Shown: positions 54,117-64,000 of the stretch, in pieces
Position numbering within the stretch: the first letter of the stretch is position 1
Layout: every line of letters starts with the position of its first letter
NCBI GenBank assembly: GCA_023362775.1
Contig: JALMGJ010000029.1
Coordinates: forward strand, 7,227,268-7,291,267
From: Charina bottae
Taxonomy: Eukaryota > Chordata > Lepidosauria > Squamata > Charinaidae
Direction of reading: 5' to 3'
Length of the DNA: 64,000 nucleotides
The notes under the pieces: generated by a model
What the model saw: the letters and a program-made list of their open reading frames with translations, nothing else
Told to the model about the DNA's origin: nothing
Database searches by the model: none
Translations under genes and position numbers: made by a program

Positions 54117-54480
54117 CAGGTAGTCTTCATTTAACAACCATTCATTTAGTGACAGTTCAGACTTATGACAGTGCTGAAAAACCCAATTTATGACTGGTCC
54201 TCCCACTTACAACCATCGCAGCATCCCCGTGGCCATGTGATCATGATTTGGGCACTTGGCAACTGGTTCGTGTTTATGACTGTTGCAGTGTCCCCTGGTC
54301 ATGTGATCACCATTTTCAGCTTCTGGAAAGCAAAATCAATGGGGAACCACGTGGTTCACTTAATGACCACGGTGATTTGCCAAAAAAAGGTCATAAATTG
54401 GGTCAGATTCGCTTAATGACCACTTTGCTTAGCAACAGAAATTCTGGTCCCAATTGTGGTCATTAAGTGAGGACTACCTG
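54117..54480. mobile_element. TA-flanked MITE, CAGGTAGTCC termini
   Basis: The ends CAGGTAGTCTTCATTTAAC and TTAAGTGAGGACTACCTG are inverted and the TA dinucleotide flanks both sides (54115-54116 and 54481-54482). Internal arms ATGTGATCATGATTTGGGC and ATGTGATCACCATTTTCAGC recur. It is 364 bp long and non-coding. The family resembles Tc1/mariner-type MITEs. Confidence 0.82.
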
Positions 54481-54489
54481 TACTTTAGC

Positions 54490-55120
54490 TGCAGTGGCTC
54501 TGGAAGGACACTCATTCAGCCACTATTGCTTTCCTGCATTTGTATTGCTTCAAATTTCTGCTGCTTGATATGATTTGGCACCATTGCTGCTCCTGGGATT
54601 AGAAAGGATATCTGGCCTGACAGTGTACAGACTATACAAACACAGCCTTTCCTGTTGTGATGAGTCTTAAGTGTTTGGGTTCCAGACAGTGCTAAGCATA
54701 AGAACAAGGAGAAACAGGTCTACATTGTTGGATGAACATTAAATGAACTGGCATTAGCCAGGCCAGTTCCACCCAGAACAAGTTCTTCACTGCTATCCCT
54801 GGAACATCCACAAGTTCCCATTCTATCCTTCATTACAAAGGACTATTCCTATGTTGTAGTAATCACTGCAATAAGATGTATTATATTTCTGTTTCAACAC
54901 TAAAGATCAAGTCTCCCATGAGTTAAGTTCAGGCCATATTGCTTTCTAGCACCAGTATAGAAAAGATTTTCCATTGCTTTCTTCTGAGATTTTGAAGTAA
55001 TCAAAACCAAGGCTGTTTTGAAGTACAGAAGTAGATATCATTTCATCCATATCCCACATCATCTATCATTTAGCCATAAAAAAAATCAGATAGGTGAACA
55101 CTCTCATGAGATGGGATTCT
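54490..55120. other. Interval without recognised gene
   Basis: I see nothing supportable here. Confidence 0.4.
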
Positions 55121-55124
55121 GATG

Positions 55125-55238
55125 TATCCTCCCAGGTTGCGCAGTTTTAAGCTGCTATTTGTCCTATTCATCTTACTTGTGATTGAAGAATTGTATTAAT
55201 CTTGGTGATTGCCACCATCATCTCTCTTATTTTTTATG

Positions 55239-55316
<78 letters not shown>

Positions 55317-55440
55317 CTTTTTATTAGATCTGCAGATTTTTGGTGTGTGTGTCTTTGTGCATATTTTATATACATATTTGATGTATATTGTGTCTTCTGG
55401 CTGTACTGTAAGACTGTAATGAAGAGGAATCTTAAAAAAA
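55125..55440 (+). mobile_element. LINE 3' end with (TA)n(TG)n
   Basis: CCTCCCAGGTTGCGCAGTTT matches CCTCCCAGGTTGCCCAGTTT at 57855, which lies in an R4-like LINE 3' region. A (TA)n(TG)n run occupies 55242-55311, as at 58029-58112. The end TGGCTGTACTGTAAGACTGT resembles the other copy's GGGCTGTAATAAAC. Confidence 0.6.
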
Positions 55441-55705
55441 AAAAAAACACCATTTCAGTAAGGACCAGAGAAAGATATGAAGGGGAGACAGGGCAGGAGG
55501 ACTTTGGAGACTCAAAATGAAACTCCCTTGTGAGTTGATAAAAACAAAAGCAGCATCCTTTTTGACCATCAGTAGATATTGCCTACTAATGTGAAGGAAT
55601 TAGATTATATCCTCCAGCCCTTCTTTTGACTCCTTAAAGATTCAGATGAAGCCAGTAGAAGAACAACTCTCCACACAGAGGTTTAACCCAGCATAATCAG
55701 GAAAT

Positions 55706-55953
55706 TGTCGGGGAGATAACTGGCGAAGAAGGAGGGGGCTCCCTCCAGGGGGATAAACGCATGCGCAGTACTGAATCGCTTTGCTTTCCTCCCAAGAAGC
55801 TGAAGAAGGCACCGCCCTAATTTCTTGGGCCTTTTCTCTGAGTATTACTACTTCATTTTAGTTTAGCTGGATTCTGTCTAGCAGAGTAGAACAATAAAAC
55901 ACTAGAGCCTGTACACCAAGTCTCGACGTGTTCCTTCACTCAAAGTCAGGACA
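55706..55953 (+). mobile_element. Solo LTR
   Basis: The 248-bp unit starts TGTCGGGGAGATAACTGG and ends TCACTCAAAGTCAGGACA. A perfect 5-bp repeat, gaaat, flanks it at 55701-55705 and 55954-55958. The polyadenylation signal AATAAAAC lies near 55891. It differs in sequence from the LTRs at 6007 and 52338. A 5-bp duplication fits Gypsy-type or some retroviral LTR elements. Confidence 0.8.
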
Positions 55954-55959
55954 GAAATC

Positions 55960-56820
55960 AAGAGTTCCTGACTGTCTGAAGAGACCTCAAGTCTGCTCTG
56001 ATCTTCTGATCTATATTCATAGATTCGGCCTGGCCACCCAAGCAAGTGTTATATGACAAGAGTTACTAATACAAGGCAGCAATTAGTAAGCTTTGGGGAA
56101 AAAACCCCGAATTCCTGTGCATAGAAACCCATCAACAGCCCACATGCTTATCACAAAGTGAACTAAAAAGGAGACAGTCTGAGGGATTGGTCTTCCCCTC
56201 CTTTTAGTGCCTTGTCAATTTTTTGATTAAGCTCCTAACTGTGGAAATGCATCAGAGATGTAAGTGTAGTTGGTAAAAGAAGGAAGGATAGTGAAGATTA
56301 TGATGAAATCACACTGGAAATTGCTATGTTACTTTCAAGTGTATGGGTTCAACCTGCTTCCCACAGTGTGAAGATGCCCCACTGATCATTTGCTGAGGAC
56401 ATCTCCTCACAACAGAGCCTTAATTTTGTAGGAAGCCCATTGATGAGGAAGTGGCTTGAGGTGATCTATTCAGGGATGGTGAATGCTCACATGGTCCAGC
56501 TGTTGTAGGATCTACCCCTTCAGTCTAAACCCTGAGCTTGAGGTCTGTTCCACAGTGATGTTTTGGCTATGAAGGAGACCAGAACCCCGGTTTCCACACC
56601 CACTTCCTTTGTATTTTCTTTTTTAAACAGGTTGGTCAACTATAGAGTGTGGAGCTCTGAAACTGACTAGCCTATCTCAAGTAGGGGAGTTGTATGAGGC
56701 ATGTGGAGGCATATTATGGGCAAGCTGAGGGGTCTATGCGATTTATGCCATTGTGATTTTCTCCTGGATTTGCAATGGAAGGATGAAATGGCTCTTAACA
56801 ACACCCTCAACAAGTACTGC
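55960..56820. other. Interval without recognised gene
   Basis: I see nothing supportable here. Confidence 0.4.
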
Positions 56821-56826
56821 CAGAAG

Positions 56827-56940
56827 CAGGAGTGTTTGCAGTGGGGGGTCAAAAAAAGAAGACGGCCATGAGTATATGATGCCCATAATGCCTGTAGGAA
56901 AGGGCCATCTTCATTTTTTGACCCCCACTGCAAACACCTG
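56827..56940. mobile_element. Short MITE with long inverted termini
   Basis: CAGGAGTGTTTGCAGTGGGG with GGTCAAAAAAAGAAGACGGC pairs with GGCCATCTTCATTTTTTGAC and CCCCCACTGCAAACACCTG. The inverted arms cover about 40 bp of a 114-bp element, so nearly the whole unit is a hairpin. It is a well-preserved relative of the GTCAAGATGG family. Confidence 0.8.
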
Positions 56941-56944
56941 AGTC

Positions 56945-57580
56945 AGAAGGGTCACTAACACTATATTTTGAAGTTGCTCATATGTTAACATTATTGATGT
57001 CAATCTGGTGCATATGTTTAGGTCTAGTTTTTATACATTGCCAGCATCAAAAATAAAATTTCACTTTGAATTTGTTAAGATAAATTCACTGTTCAAATTC
57101 AGCATGGCCGGATAGTTACTGACCATGGAAATGATTAGCATATCAATAGCTCTTTCCTCATTTCTGTTTTAAGCATCCAGGCTTTTTTACCTCTATGCCT
57201 TTTAAATGCAAAGTGATGCAAATAATAAACGAAAAGAAAATTAACTCACATCAATTTTGAGTGGACCTTTTTTTTTCTCCAGCAGAGCAAAGAAAAGAGC
57301 AATGGTTTAACAAGCAGATAAAACTGCTCTCTAAAAAACACAATTATTTTTATTTTTTTATTTATTAATCAAATTTATCACCGCCCATCTCTACCACGGT
57401 AGACTCTGGGCGGTTTACAATTATACATCCATTTAACATGAATCTCTATTATTTTCCATACTATGTTTTAGCTGCTTCAGCTCTGAAAGTTCAGAATGTT
57501 GTAATAGATAGCAGACTAGCACAGAGATTAACACCAGTGTCCAAACTGAGTATTCTCCTATCACAATTGAGTATCATCCA
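56945..57580. other. Interval with an L2-type tail fragment
   Basis: TTTATTTATTAATC followed by ACTCTGGGCGGTTTACAATT (57358-57430) is the reverse of a reptile L2/CR1-type 3' tail. The rest shows no feature. Confidence 0.5.
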
Positions 57581-58025
57581 TCACAATTTTGAAATTTCGT
57601 AAAGCTTTCACTTTAGCCAGGCTGGACGCACTGCCCTCAGCAGTCCTTTTTGGAGATTTTAAGGGTATTCCTACACACCTTCGGTTATGTCCATGTGGTG
57701 ATGGCTCAATAGAAACCCTAAGCCATATGTTATTATACTGTTCCCTATATAAGGACTGTAGATCCTTATATATCCGATATTGAAGAAATTTCCAGGCAGG
57801 GAGTGTGATTTCTATTTAATGCTACTTCTTTCGGACAAGGACCCGAAAATATCCTCCCAGGTTGCCCAGTTTTGTGCTACCATCTGCACAATACGCCACA
57901 CCATCACTTAGATTTAGAATTTCTTAACATATTATTTTATTTCAATTTATTTTAGTATTTTCATTCTAAATCAATTTTAGATCGTATTATACTAACTGTT
58001 TTTTGTTTGTTTGTTTGTTTGTTTG

Positions 58026-58094
<69 letters not shown>

Positions 58095-58180
58095 TGTGTG
58101 TGTGTGTGTGTGTAAGAATGTTGCTATTATATAATTTTATTGTATCTGGCCTTAGGGCTGTAATAAACATGTTGTTGTTT
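57580..58180 (+). mobile_element. R4-like LINE 3' fragment
   Basis: A plus-strand frame at 57589-57783 reads FTLARLDALPSAVLFGDFKG, RLCPCGDGSIETLSHMLLYC and SLYKDC, a cysteine/histidine motif at the C-terminus of R4/Dong-like LINE proteins. The 3' untranslated part includes a TTTG run, a (TA)n(TG)n run (58027-58112) and TTGTATCTGGCCTTAGGGC ending near AATAAAC. The rest of the protein is truncated. Confidence 0.7.
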
Positions 58181-58384
58181 GAGTATCCTCCTAAACATTA
58201 TTAATGCATTTAGAGAATATGTTTCAGGCTTCAAAATGAGCCCTGGAGATCCAGATCTATGGGGAGAGGAGAGTCAAATATAAAATATATATAAAAACTA
58301 AACATATAAATTTTATATCTATAAAAAATATAAATAAAGGGAACCACCAAAACCTTACCCGTTTTTAACAGGCATTGCATGCAT

Positions 58385-58480
58385 GATGCAGGTTAAAGAG
58401 GGACCGGCCTTCAACTGTGTGGAGGTGGCCACCATCTTGACATTTTCGATGCCTCCCCTGTGGACATCCCCGTACAGCAA
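58385..58480. mobile_element. Right part of a GTCAAGATGG-family MITE
   Basis: GGTGGCCACCATCTTGACAT followed by CCCCTGTGGACATCCCC is the right terminus of the family. The left terminus is missing. Confidence 0.6.
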
Positions 58481-58484
58481 CACT

Positions 58485-60120
58485 TAGCGCAGAGATGGCG
58501 AGGAAGAAATTAGTGCAAATACTAAACATGTTGAGCACGGGAACAGATAAAAATGAGGTTTCCAGCATGTCACTTGCTCTATCCAGCTTGTTTCATGCTC
58601 ATTATGTTTAATCACAAAAGGCTGATTAATGTGATCGTGTGCCTTTCACTTTTCCTTGCAGCTCTCTCTGGGCTATCAGGCGTGGCTGACTCAGCACTCT
58701 TCTAACTGAGTGGAACAGGGCCATTCGCTTATTGAGGAGCTACATCCATGGCTGAGAAACTGTTCGGGGTGGGGAAAAGGTTGCCAGGAGGGAATGCATT
58801 ACGCTCGTCCTTCTAGGTTATTGCATTGTGTCATTCATGCATGGAAGCAAAATCTGATGAGTAGCAGTGGAGCAACAATGAAGTTGCTGGTTTTTACTCT
58901 GCTGCTCTTTGAATATAGGAGAGCAGAATTTGAATCAAAAGGGCCCGTGATGAGGTTAAGCTCTTAGCAACACCTGAGCAACGGTGCAGAAGAAATCAAG
59001 TCATACATTCTTTAGGCTTATAGTAAGATAAATTGTTCCAAGTAGATATGGTTGGGAGCTTTTAATGTCTGAATGCATTCCAATATCTTCTTCTAGTCTG
59101 CATATTATTTTCAGGTTTTGTAACAAGCAAAGTGATATTCCAGCCAAAAACAGCGACTTTTCAACCGCATTGATTCAAATGAAACAGTTCAGCACCCACT
59201 TCAATCTCTTCTACTGAAGTCAACAGAATTACAAGCGTTCAGATTTTTATATCAGATGGTGCTGATATCACCATCTAGCAATAAAAAGGATTCGCACATG
59301 TTAACATGCCAGAAGCTGCGTCTATTTCATTATTCTTGACTGTATGCAGCTACTTTATATTTTCATATCTCTGTACATTTTTATGATGTCTGGAAAACAA
59401 ATGCTATTTGAAGAATTGGCAAAACCCGCAGGCTGAAAACAGTGGAATGACATGGAAACCACTACTCTGCACACCAAGTTATTTGAACCCAACTAGTCTT
59501 AAAAGCTCCATGATTTAAAAAAACAACCTCAATGCATAACATTGAGGATTATGCAAATTAATTCATCAGGGTTACCAACCTTTGATTAAAGTGATTGTTT
59601 TTTAATCTATATAATATGCCCATATCTCTTAACCCTCGTGTTATTTTATTCACTTACACATTCAAAGACATGTGCTTTTTTAATGAATTGTCAAAATACC
59701 GCATGCCCTCATACACAAGAAGAGAATGCAAAGCCTGTGTATAAAATTAGTAATATACTGTAAGAAGTGGTAATAGGAGCTTTGAAACATGGGAGAAATA
59801 TTAACTACGTATGGTGGATTAATTGTCCCTTGGTACAATGGAAGAGAAGATACACACTGATTATGTTACTGCTTGTAGGTTTATTTAGAGAAGTTGTTTA
59901 ATCAAAAAATAAATTAAGCTCTTATTGGAACAGTTTAATGACTGCTCTTCAGTATAAATATCACACTTCGGCAACAAATCTAAAAGAAGATCTTAATCTT
60001 CTTGTCACATTATGGAAAGACAGGACTGCTGGGTGAATGTGTGCATGGATTGAATTTTTACACTTTTAACCAATTTATATGTATATTTATGGAGAAATGA
60101 ATCCTTTTGATTTCCTTGGA
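58485..60120. other. Interval without confirmed gene
   Basis: A strong acceptor-like run (CCTTTCACTTTTCCTTGCAG, ending 58661) is followed by a short open frame, but no donor or conserved product is visible. The part near 59880-60060 may be an old LINE tail. Confidence 0.35.
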
Positions 60121-60124
60121 GTTC

Positions 60125-60225
60125 TGCCAGGGGCATCTGCAAAGGGGGAAGGGTCAAAAAGTGTCCTTGGCCATATGATTAAGACCCCACTCCTTTTTTA
60201 TGGGCATCAGGTTGTCCCTAAACTC
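60125..60225. mobile_element. Left part of a GTCAAGATGG-family MITE
   Basis: CAGGGGCATCTGCAAAGG, GGTCAAAAAGTGTCCTTGGC and ATTAAGACCCCACTCC follow the family order. The right half is missing. Confidence 0.55.
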
Positions 60226-60348
60226 TGGTACTGAATTTAGTGTTTGTAAAGACTGACATGGTAAGAATTAAGAATGGCTTTGATGGATTGGTAGGCTAAA
60301 GCTTCACCTCATCCTAAGAAGATAACACTTGAAGCGGTGTGCATAATG

Positions 60349-60515
60349 CTCCCTTCCCCTTATTTTCCCTACCACAAGCCTGTGTGGTGGGTTGGGCTGA
60401 GAAAGAGTGACTGGCCAAACCCAACCAGCTGGATCCCATGCCTAATGGAGGACGAGAACTCATGGTTGCCTGGTTTCTTGTCCAGCATCTTCACTGCCGT
60501 ACCAAACTGGCTGTC
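60349..60515 (-). mobile_element. MIR-like SINE fragment
   Basis: GGGTTGGGCTGAGAAAGAG, AGTGACTGGCC, CCAGCTGGATCCCATGCC and CTGGTTTCTTGTCCAGCATC match the minus strand of the MIR-like SINE. Confidence 0.65.
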
Positions 60516-60519
60516 ATTA

Positions 60520-61060
60520 CTTGGGGGAGCAGTGGCATATTACCTGCTTCGTTCTGACCTTTTCCAAGAGCAGAACTAGAAGCATTTGTCTAAGCATCCA
60601 CCTACGTTTGCCCAAACCCATTACGAATTGCCATTGCAGGTAGCACAAATTACGCTAGCAAACTGTTCTGCTCCCTCAAGCCGCAGATCACATTAACACA
60701 GCCATCTGGAAGTGCCTTTAGAGTTAGGTGCACGTATTCATTACATTCATGCCATGCTTTCAATAGGATTGATTTGCGGGGTATTTTTATATCATTTATC
60801 CCTAGCATATGAAAGAGGCTTATGGAACATGGCCAAGCTGACAATGTTTAACCCTCAAGCACAGGAGTCTGAACTAAGGAAGAATGGACTGGTTTTATGA
60901 ACCATCATATTTTATTTCTGCTATTTAGCCTCCATTTGGGAGAAGACATTTTAAAGGTCCCCTGTTAAATTCCTTGCTAATCTGCAATCAGATTCTATCC
61001 ATTAGGTTCCATTCATCCTGATACACCTTTTATACTCCCTTATTGCAGATAAGTATAGAT
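60520..61060. other. Interval without recognised gene
   Basis: I see nothing supportable here. Confidence 0.4.
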
Positions 61061-61112
61061 ATCTTATCTGTAGCTTGAATCATGTCAACTGGATTTCTAT
61101 TTTCTCAGTGGA

Positions 61113-61146
61113 AACATTTTGCTCCTTATCCAAGGAGCTTCTTCAG
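61113..61146 (-). ncRNA. Degenerate hammerhead-like core in the left palindrome arm
   Basis: On the minus strand CTGAAGA (61146-61140) is followed by the GCTCCTT/AAGGAGC stem. The GAAAC block has become AAAAT, so this copy should be inactive. It mirrors the core in the right arm. Confidence 0.45.
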
Positions 61147-61715
61147 TCTGAGCAAAGTTGGTAAGGGAATCCTAAATACGTTTCTAGGTAGCTGTGTGAC
61201 CTTACACCTGGGGTCATGGTTATATTGAGATGTTATTTTAAGTCCTTTTATTATCTAAAGGAGGATCGTTAAGATCACCATGCTGCTGTTGAGCTTCTGA
61301 AATGGTCTTAATCTTCCTAGGCACAGAAGACAAAGCGGGGAGAAAGATGGGAGAAAGATTGTGCCTGAGGCCCCCACCTCTATTCAAGGAAGGATTTTCC
61401 AAGGAAGGATTTTCCAAGTTGGCATCCATTTATGGAAAAGGAATCCATTTATGCCAACTTGGAAAATCCTTCCTTGAATAGAGGTGGGGGCCTCAGGCAC
61501 AATCTTTCTCCCATCTTTCTCCCCGCATTGTCTTCTGTGCCTAGGAAGATTAAGACCATTTCACAAGCTCAACAGCAGCATGGTGATCTTAACGATTCTC
61601 CTTTAGATGGTAAAAGGACTTAAAAATAACATCTCAATATAACCATGACCTAGCCCCAGGTGCAAGGTCACACAGCCACCTAGAAACATATTTAAGGATT
61701 CCCTTACCAACTTTG

Positions 61716-61764
61716 CTCAGACTGAAGAAGCTCCTTGGATAAGGAGTGAAACATTTCCACTGAG
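61716..61764 (+). ncRNA. Hammerhead-ribozyme-like core in the right palindrome arm
   Basis: CTGAAGA (61722-61728) is followed by a seven-pair stem, GCTCCTT (61730-61736) with AAGGAGT (61741-61747), then GAAAC (61748-61752) and ATT. CTCAG (61716-61720) and CTGAG (61760-61764) could form the outer part of stem I. The core is complete except that the position after GAAAC is A where G is usual. Confidence 0.5.
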
Positions 61765-61804
61765 AAAATAGAAATCCAGTTGACATGATTCAAGCTACAG
61801 ACAA

Positions 61805-63170
61805 TTCCACCTGGATGACTGAGAACCTTCATAGACATATAGATATCTTACTTCTCCCATATATATCAGAAGCATTAGAATTGTTCTACATTCTCAGGTA
61901 TCAATCATGGTCTCTAGGACTTTGTGGAAGTGCACCAAGAACCATCTGAATTTCCTAGGGCTACATTTCAAACCCCACTATTCAAGACATTAAAAGCAAT
62001 AAAACAAGCCGCTGATCTTCTACTTCTTCCAAAATTCTGAATTGCTAACTCCAAACCCTTGTTACTGTACAATATAGTAAAGAGAAAGGACCAATAATGG
62101 AAAACGCGATGGTTAAAAGTTTTTTAAAAAAATAAAGTTAATGTTAACGGTTCATCAAAAATGTCACTCATATTTCCTGTTCTGTAAAATGTCTTCACAA
62201 TAAAGACATGCTGTCCATTTGCATGACATGGGTAATTGCGATGCTCCACAGTTCTAACTTTTTTTACAAAATCTAAAATTCAAACAATTCAGTTATAACA
62301 TCAAACAAAAGTTAACATCTGAGATATACCGGAAGGAGAAGGAGTTTTCTGGAATCACATTTTCTAACACGTTTTAGGCATCCACTTTTGTAGGGAAGCA
62401 GATGCCTTCTAATAAAATGTCTTAGCCAGAAAAGATGCTACCAGATTTCTCCTGATTTTTTGGCTACCATAGACTAACACAGCTCTCCTCCTACAATAAA
62501 ATTGTGATGACTCATATTTTGGGGACTGCCCTTATACATCTAGGACCACCGATTTAGGGATAGCAAACTCCTGTGCTTAATTTTGATGAGGCTACTAAAA
62601 AGAAGAGGAGTTTTCAGAAGAAGAACAAAAGTATCATAGGAAAAACGAGAGGGGAATCTCCCCTTCTGCAAAAAAAAAAAAAAAAAAAAAAGGAAATCCC
62701 AGTGGGATCTTATTGTCCCCAGTGCCAAAGAGGGCAAATAGTCTGGTAGCTGGAGTGCTGATAGAGACTACTTCATCTTCAGCATTCTTGGCAAGCCCTG
62801 TTTGCAAATATATATGTTGATTTATAAGCCAAAAGCAAGAATTGCATATTTGCAGGGCATATGTGACGGGAAGAGTTTGTGGATGTGCATGCAAATTGCA
62901 CCTTCAACATGCAAAAAAAAAAAAAAATGCAGCCAAGGAAGGGAAAGTTATTTTCAATGCTTAGCATCTATTTACATCCTCTCCCTGTTTGGTCCCTAAT
63001 GGTGAGTACAGAATTCAGAACTTTCTATCTTGTAAGAGGCAGTTTCTGAGGTTGGAACCTCGGCTGCATAAGCTGATAAAGCTGATAAGGCTATGTAGGG
63101 GGCAGCAACATTGACTGTCAATAGATTTTACAGCAATGGAGGATGATCTAGGATTCAGAAATAACCTTAT
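61805..63170. other. Interval without recognised gene
   Basis: It contains poly-A runs near 62671-62690 and 62916-62928. No gene or element boundary is visible. Confidence 0.45.
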
Positions 63171-63184
63171 CCTAGATAGCTATA

Positions 63185-63425
63185 TACTTTGGCCACCTAA
63201 TGCGAAGACAGGACTCACTGGAAAAGACCCTGATGCTGGGAAAGACTGAAGGCAAAAGGAGAAGGGGACGGCAGAGGATGAGATGGTTAGATAGCATCAC
63301 CGATGTAACGAACATGAATTTGAGTAAACTCCGGGAGACAGTGGAGGACAGGAAGGCCTGGCGTGCTATGGTCCATGAGGTCACGAAGAGTCGGACACGA
63401 CTGAACGACTGAACAACAACAACAA
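63185..63425 (+). mobile_element. 5'-truncated BovB LINE
   Basis: The last 240 bp of a BovB are present, encoding MRRQDSLEKTLMLGKTEGKR, MRWLDSITDVTNMNLSKLRE and HEVTKSRTRLND, and ending GAGTCGGACACGACTG then ACAACAACAAC. An 11-bp target repeat, agatagctata, is at 63174-63184 and 63426-63436. It differs from the full-length copy, so at least two BovB insertions occurred. Confidence 0.92.
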
Positions 63426-63439
63426 AGATAGCTATACTG

Positions 63440-64000
63440 CTGAACAGCTCATGACATGGGCATGCAAGCTTGCATTTATACATTAATGTGGAATTAACTC
63501 AGAAACAGTTTTGTTTTTTCTTTTAATAATAAAATTACTTTTTATGAAAAAAAGAGAAAGAAACAGAGACATTTTGATAGAATTGTAGTACATGACAGAA
63601 AAATTGGGAAATATCCTGCATGGTGTCTAGCCTTTTTCATTTCCTAAGAATTTTAAGAACTGTCCTTGAGATGATTTTATTTTTTAAAACAGTAGGATGT
63701 TCTTTTTTCTTCACTACTAGTTTTATCGTAGTTACAGTAACTTGGGGTTTTGGTTATGTTGCTGTTGTTGTTATTATTTTGTATTATGTATTTCTATTTA
63801 CAGATCTACTGCCAGATAACTCCTATTACACCTGCAGAGAGACAAGCACATATCCTTACTTCAAGGCAGAGTGCCATTCTTTTAGCCAGTCTAATCTAAA
63901 CTTGGGATGAATGGACCTGCAGTTCTTTATCAATCTGTAGAATTCTGGCTACAGCCTCGGAATCTGTAAGTAGAACATGCAGATTTCTTGGCCAGAGCCA
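63440..64000. other. Interval without recognised gene
   Basis: I see no supportable feature up to the window end. Confidence 0.4.

Larger units (their letters stand above)
61067..61801. mobile_element. 735-bp palindrome, Penelope-like inverted pseudo-LTRs
   Basis: The left arm (61067-61425, starting TCTGTAGCTTGAATCATGTC) and right arm (61451-61801, ending CATGATTCAAGCTACAGA) are inverted copies separated by 25 bp. The arms differ by scattered substitutions and by a short extra AAGGAAGGATTTTCC copy in the left arm near 61400. Each arm carries a hammerhead-like core, so the unit is probably a pair of Penelope-like pseudo-LTRs joined in inverted orientation. ORFs within the arms are mirrored and not genes. 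Confidence 0.8.

Noticed and set aside
58640..58720. Strong plus-strand acceptor-like sequence ending at 58661
   Set aside because: The downstream frame closes after about 15 codons without a donor or recognisable product.

Overview
The window is nuclear DNA of a vertebrate, most likely a squamate reptile (lizard or snake). The evidence is a full-length BovB (RTE) LINE with an intact ORF, tRNA-headed SINEs whose 3' end matches the BovB 3' end, relics of CR1, L2 and R4-like LINEs, Penelope-like insertions, and many non-autonomous hAT elements. No bacterial-style operons, CRISPR arrays or functional tRNA/rRNA genes are visible. The exact lineage cannot be fixed from sequence alone.

The window looks like intronic or intergenic DNA colonised by successive transposon waves. 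0-3 kb: two hAT elements, one of 1.57 kb with palindromic CA-rich interior. 5-7.5 kb: an inverted MIR-like SINE pair, a possible solo LTR and another hAT. 10.8-13.7 kb: hAT MITEs, a decayed RTE LINE and a SINE. 15-18.1 kb: SINEs, CR1, L2 and a chimeric SINE/hAT junction. 21-25 kb: a Penelope-like insertion, nested hAT/SINE and a TA-flanked MITE. 25.6-28.8 kb: the intact BovB. 29-34.7 kb: SINEs, MITEs and an amplified MIR-like SINE. 36-40.5 kb: a second Penelope-like insertion, a second amplified SINE and a 1.33 kb hAT built of tandem palindromes. 41.6-48.6 kb: SINE, LINE relic, hATs and a MITE with a hAT inside it. 49.3-52.2 kb: a long dead LINE. 52.3-64 kb: two solo LTRs, a 5S-derived sequence, LINE 3' ends, a 735-bp palindrome with hammerhead-like cores, and a truncated BovB.

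Host coding content is sparse. The best candidate is a 99-bp minus-strand exon near 33.9 kb with good splice sites and a coiled-coil-like reading. Two further coding-like minus-strand segments (25.3 kb and 18.7 kb) contain or end in stops. I could not name the gene.

Three signals stand out. Hammerhead-ribozyme-like cores occur in three separate Penelope-like insertions. A CCAAT/GC-box-like minisatellite module is shared by hAT elements with different termini. Several elements are built from large palindromes. Element boundaries were set by target-site duplications read by eye; family names rest on remembered diagnostic features and were not checked against a database.
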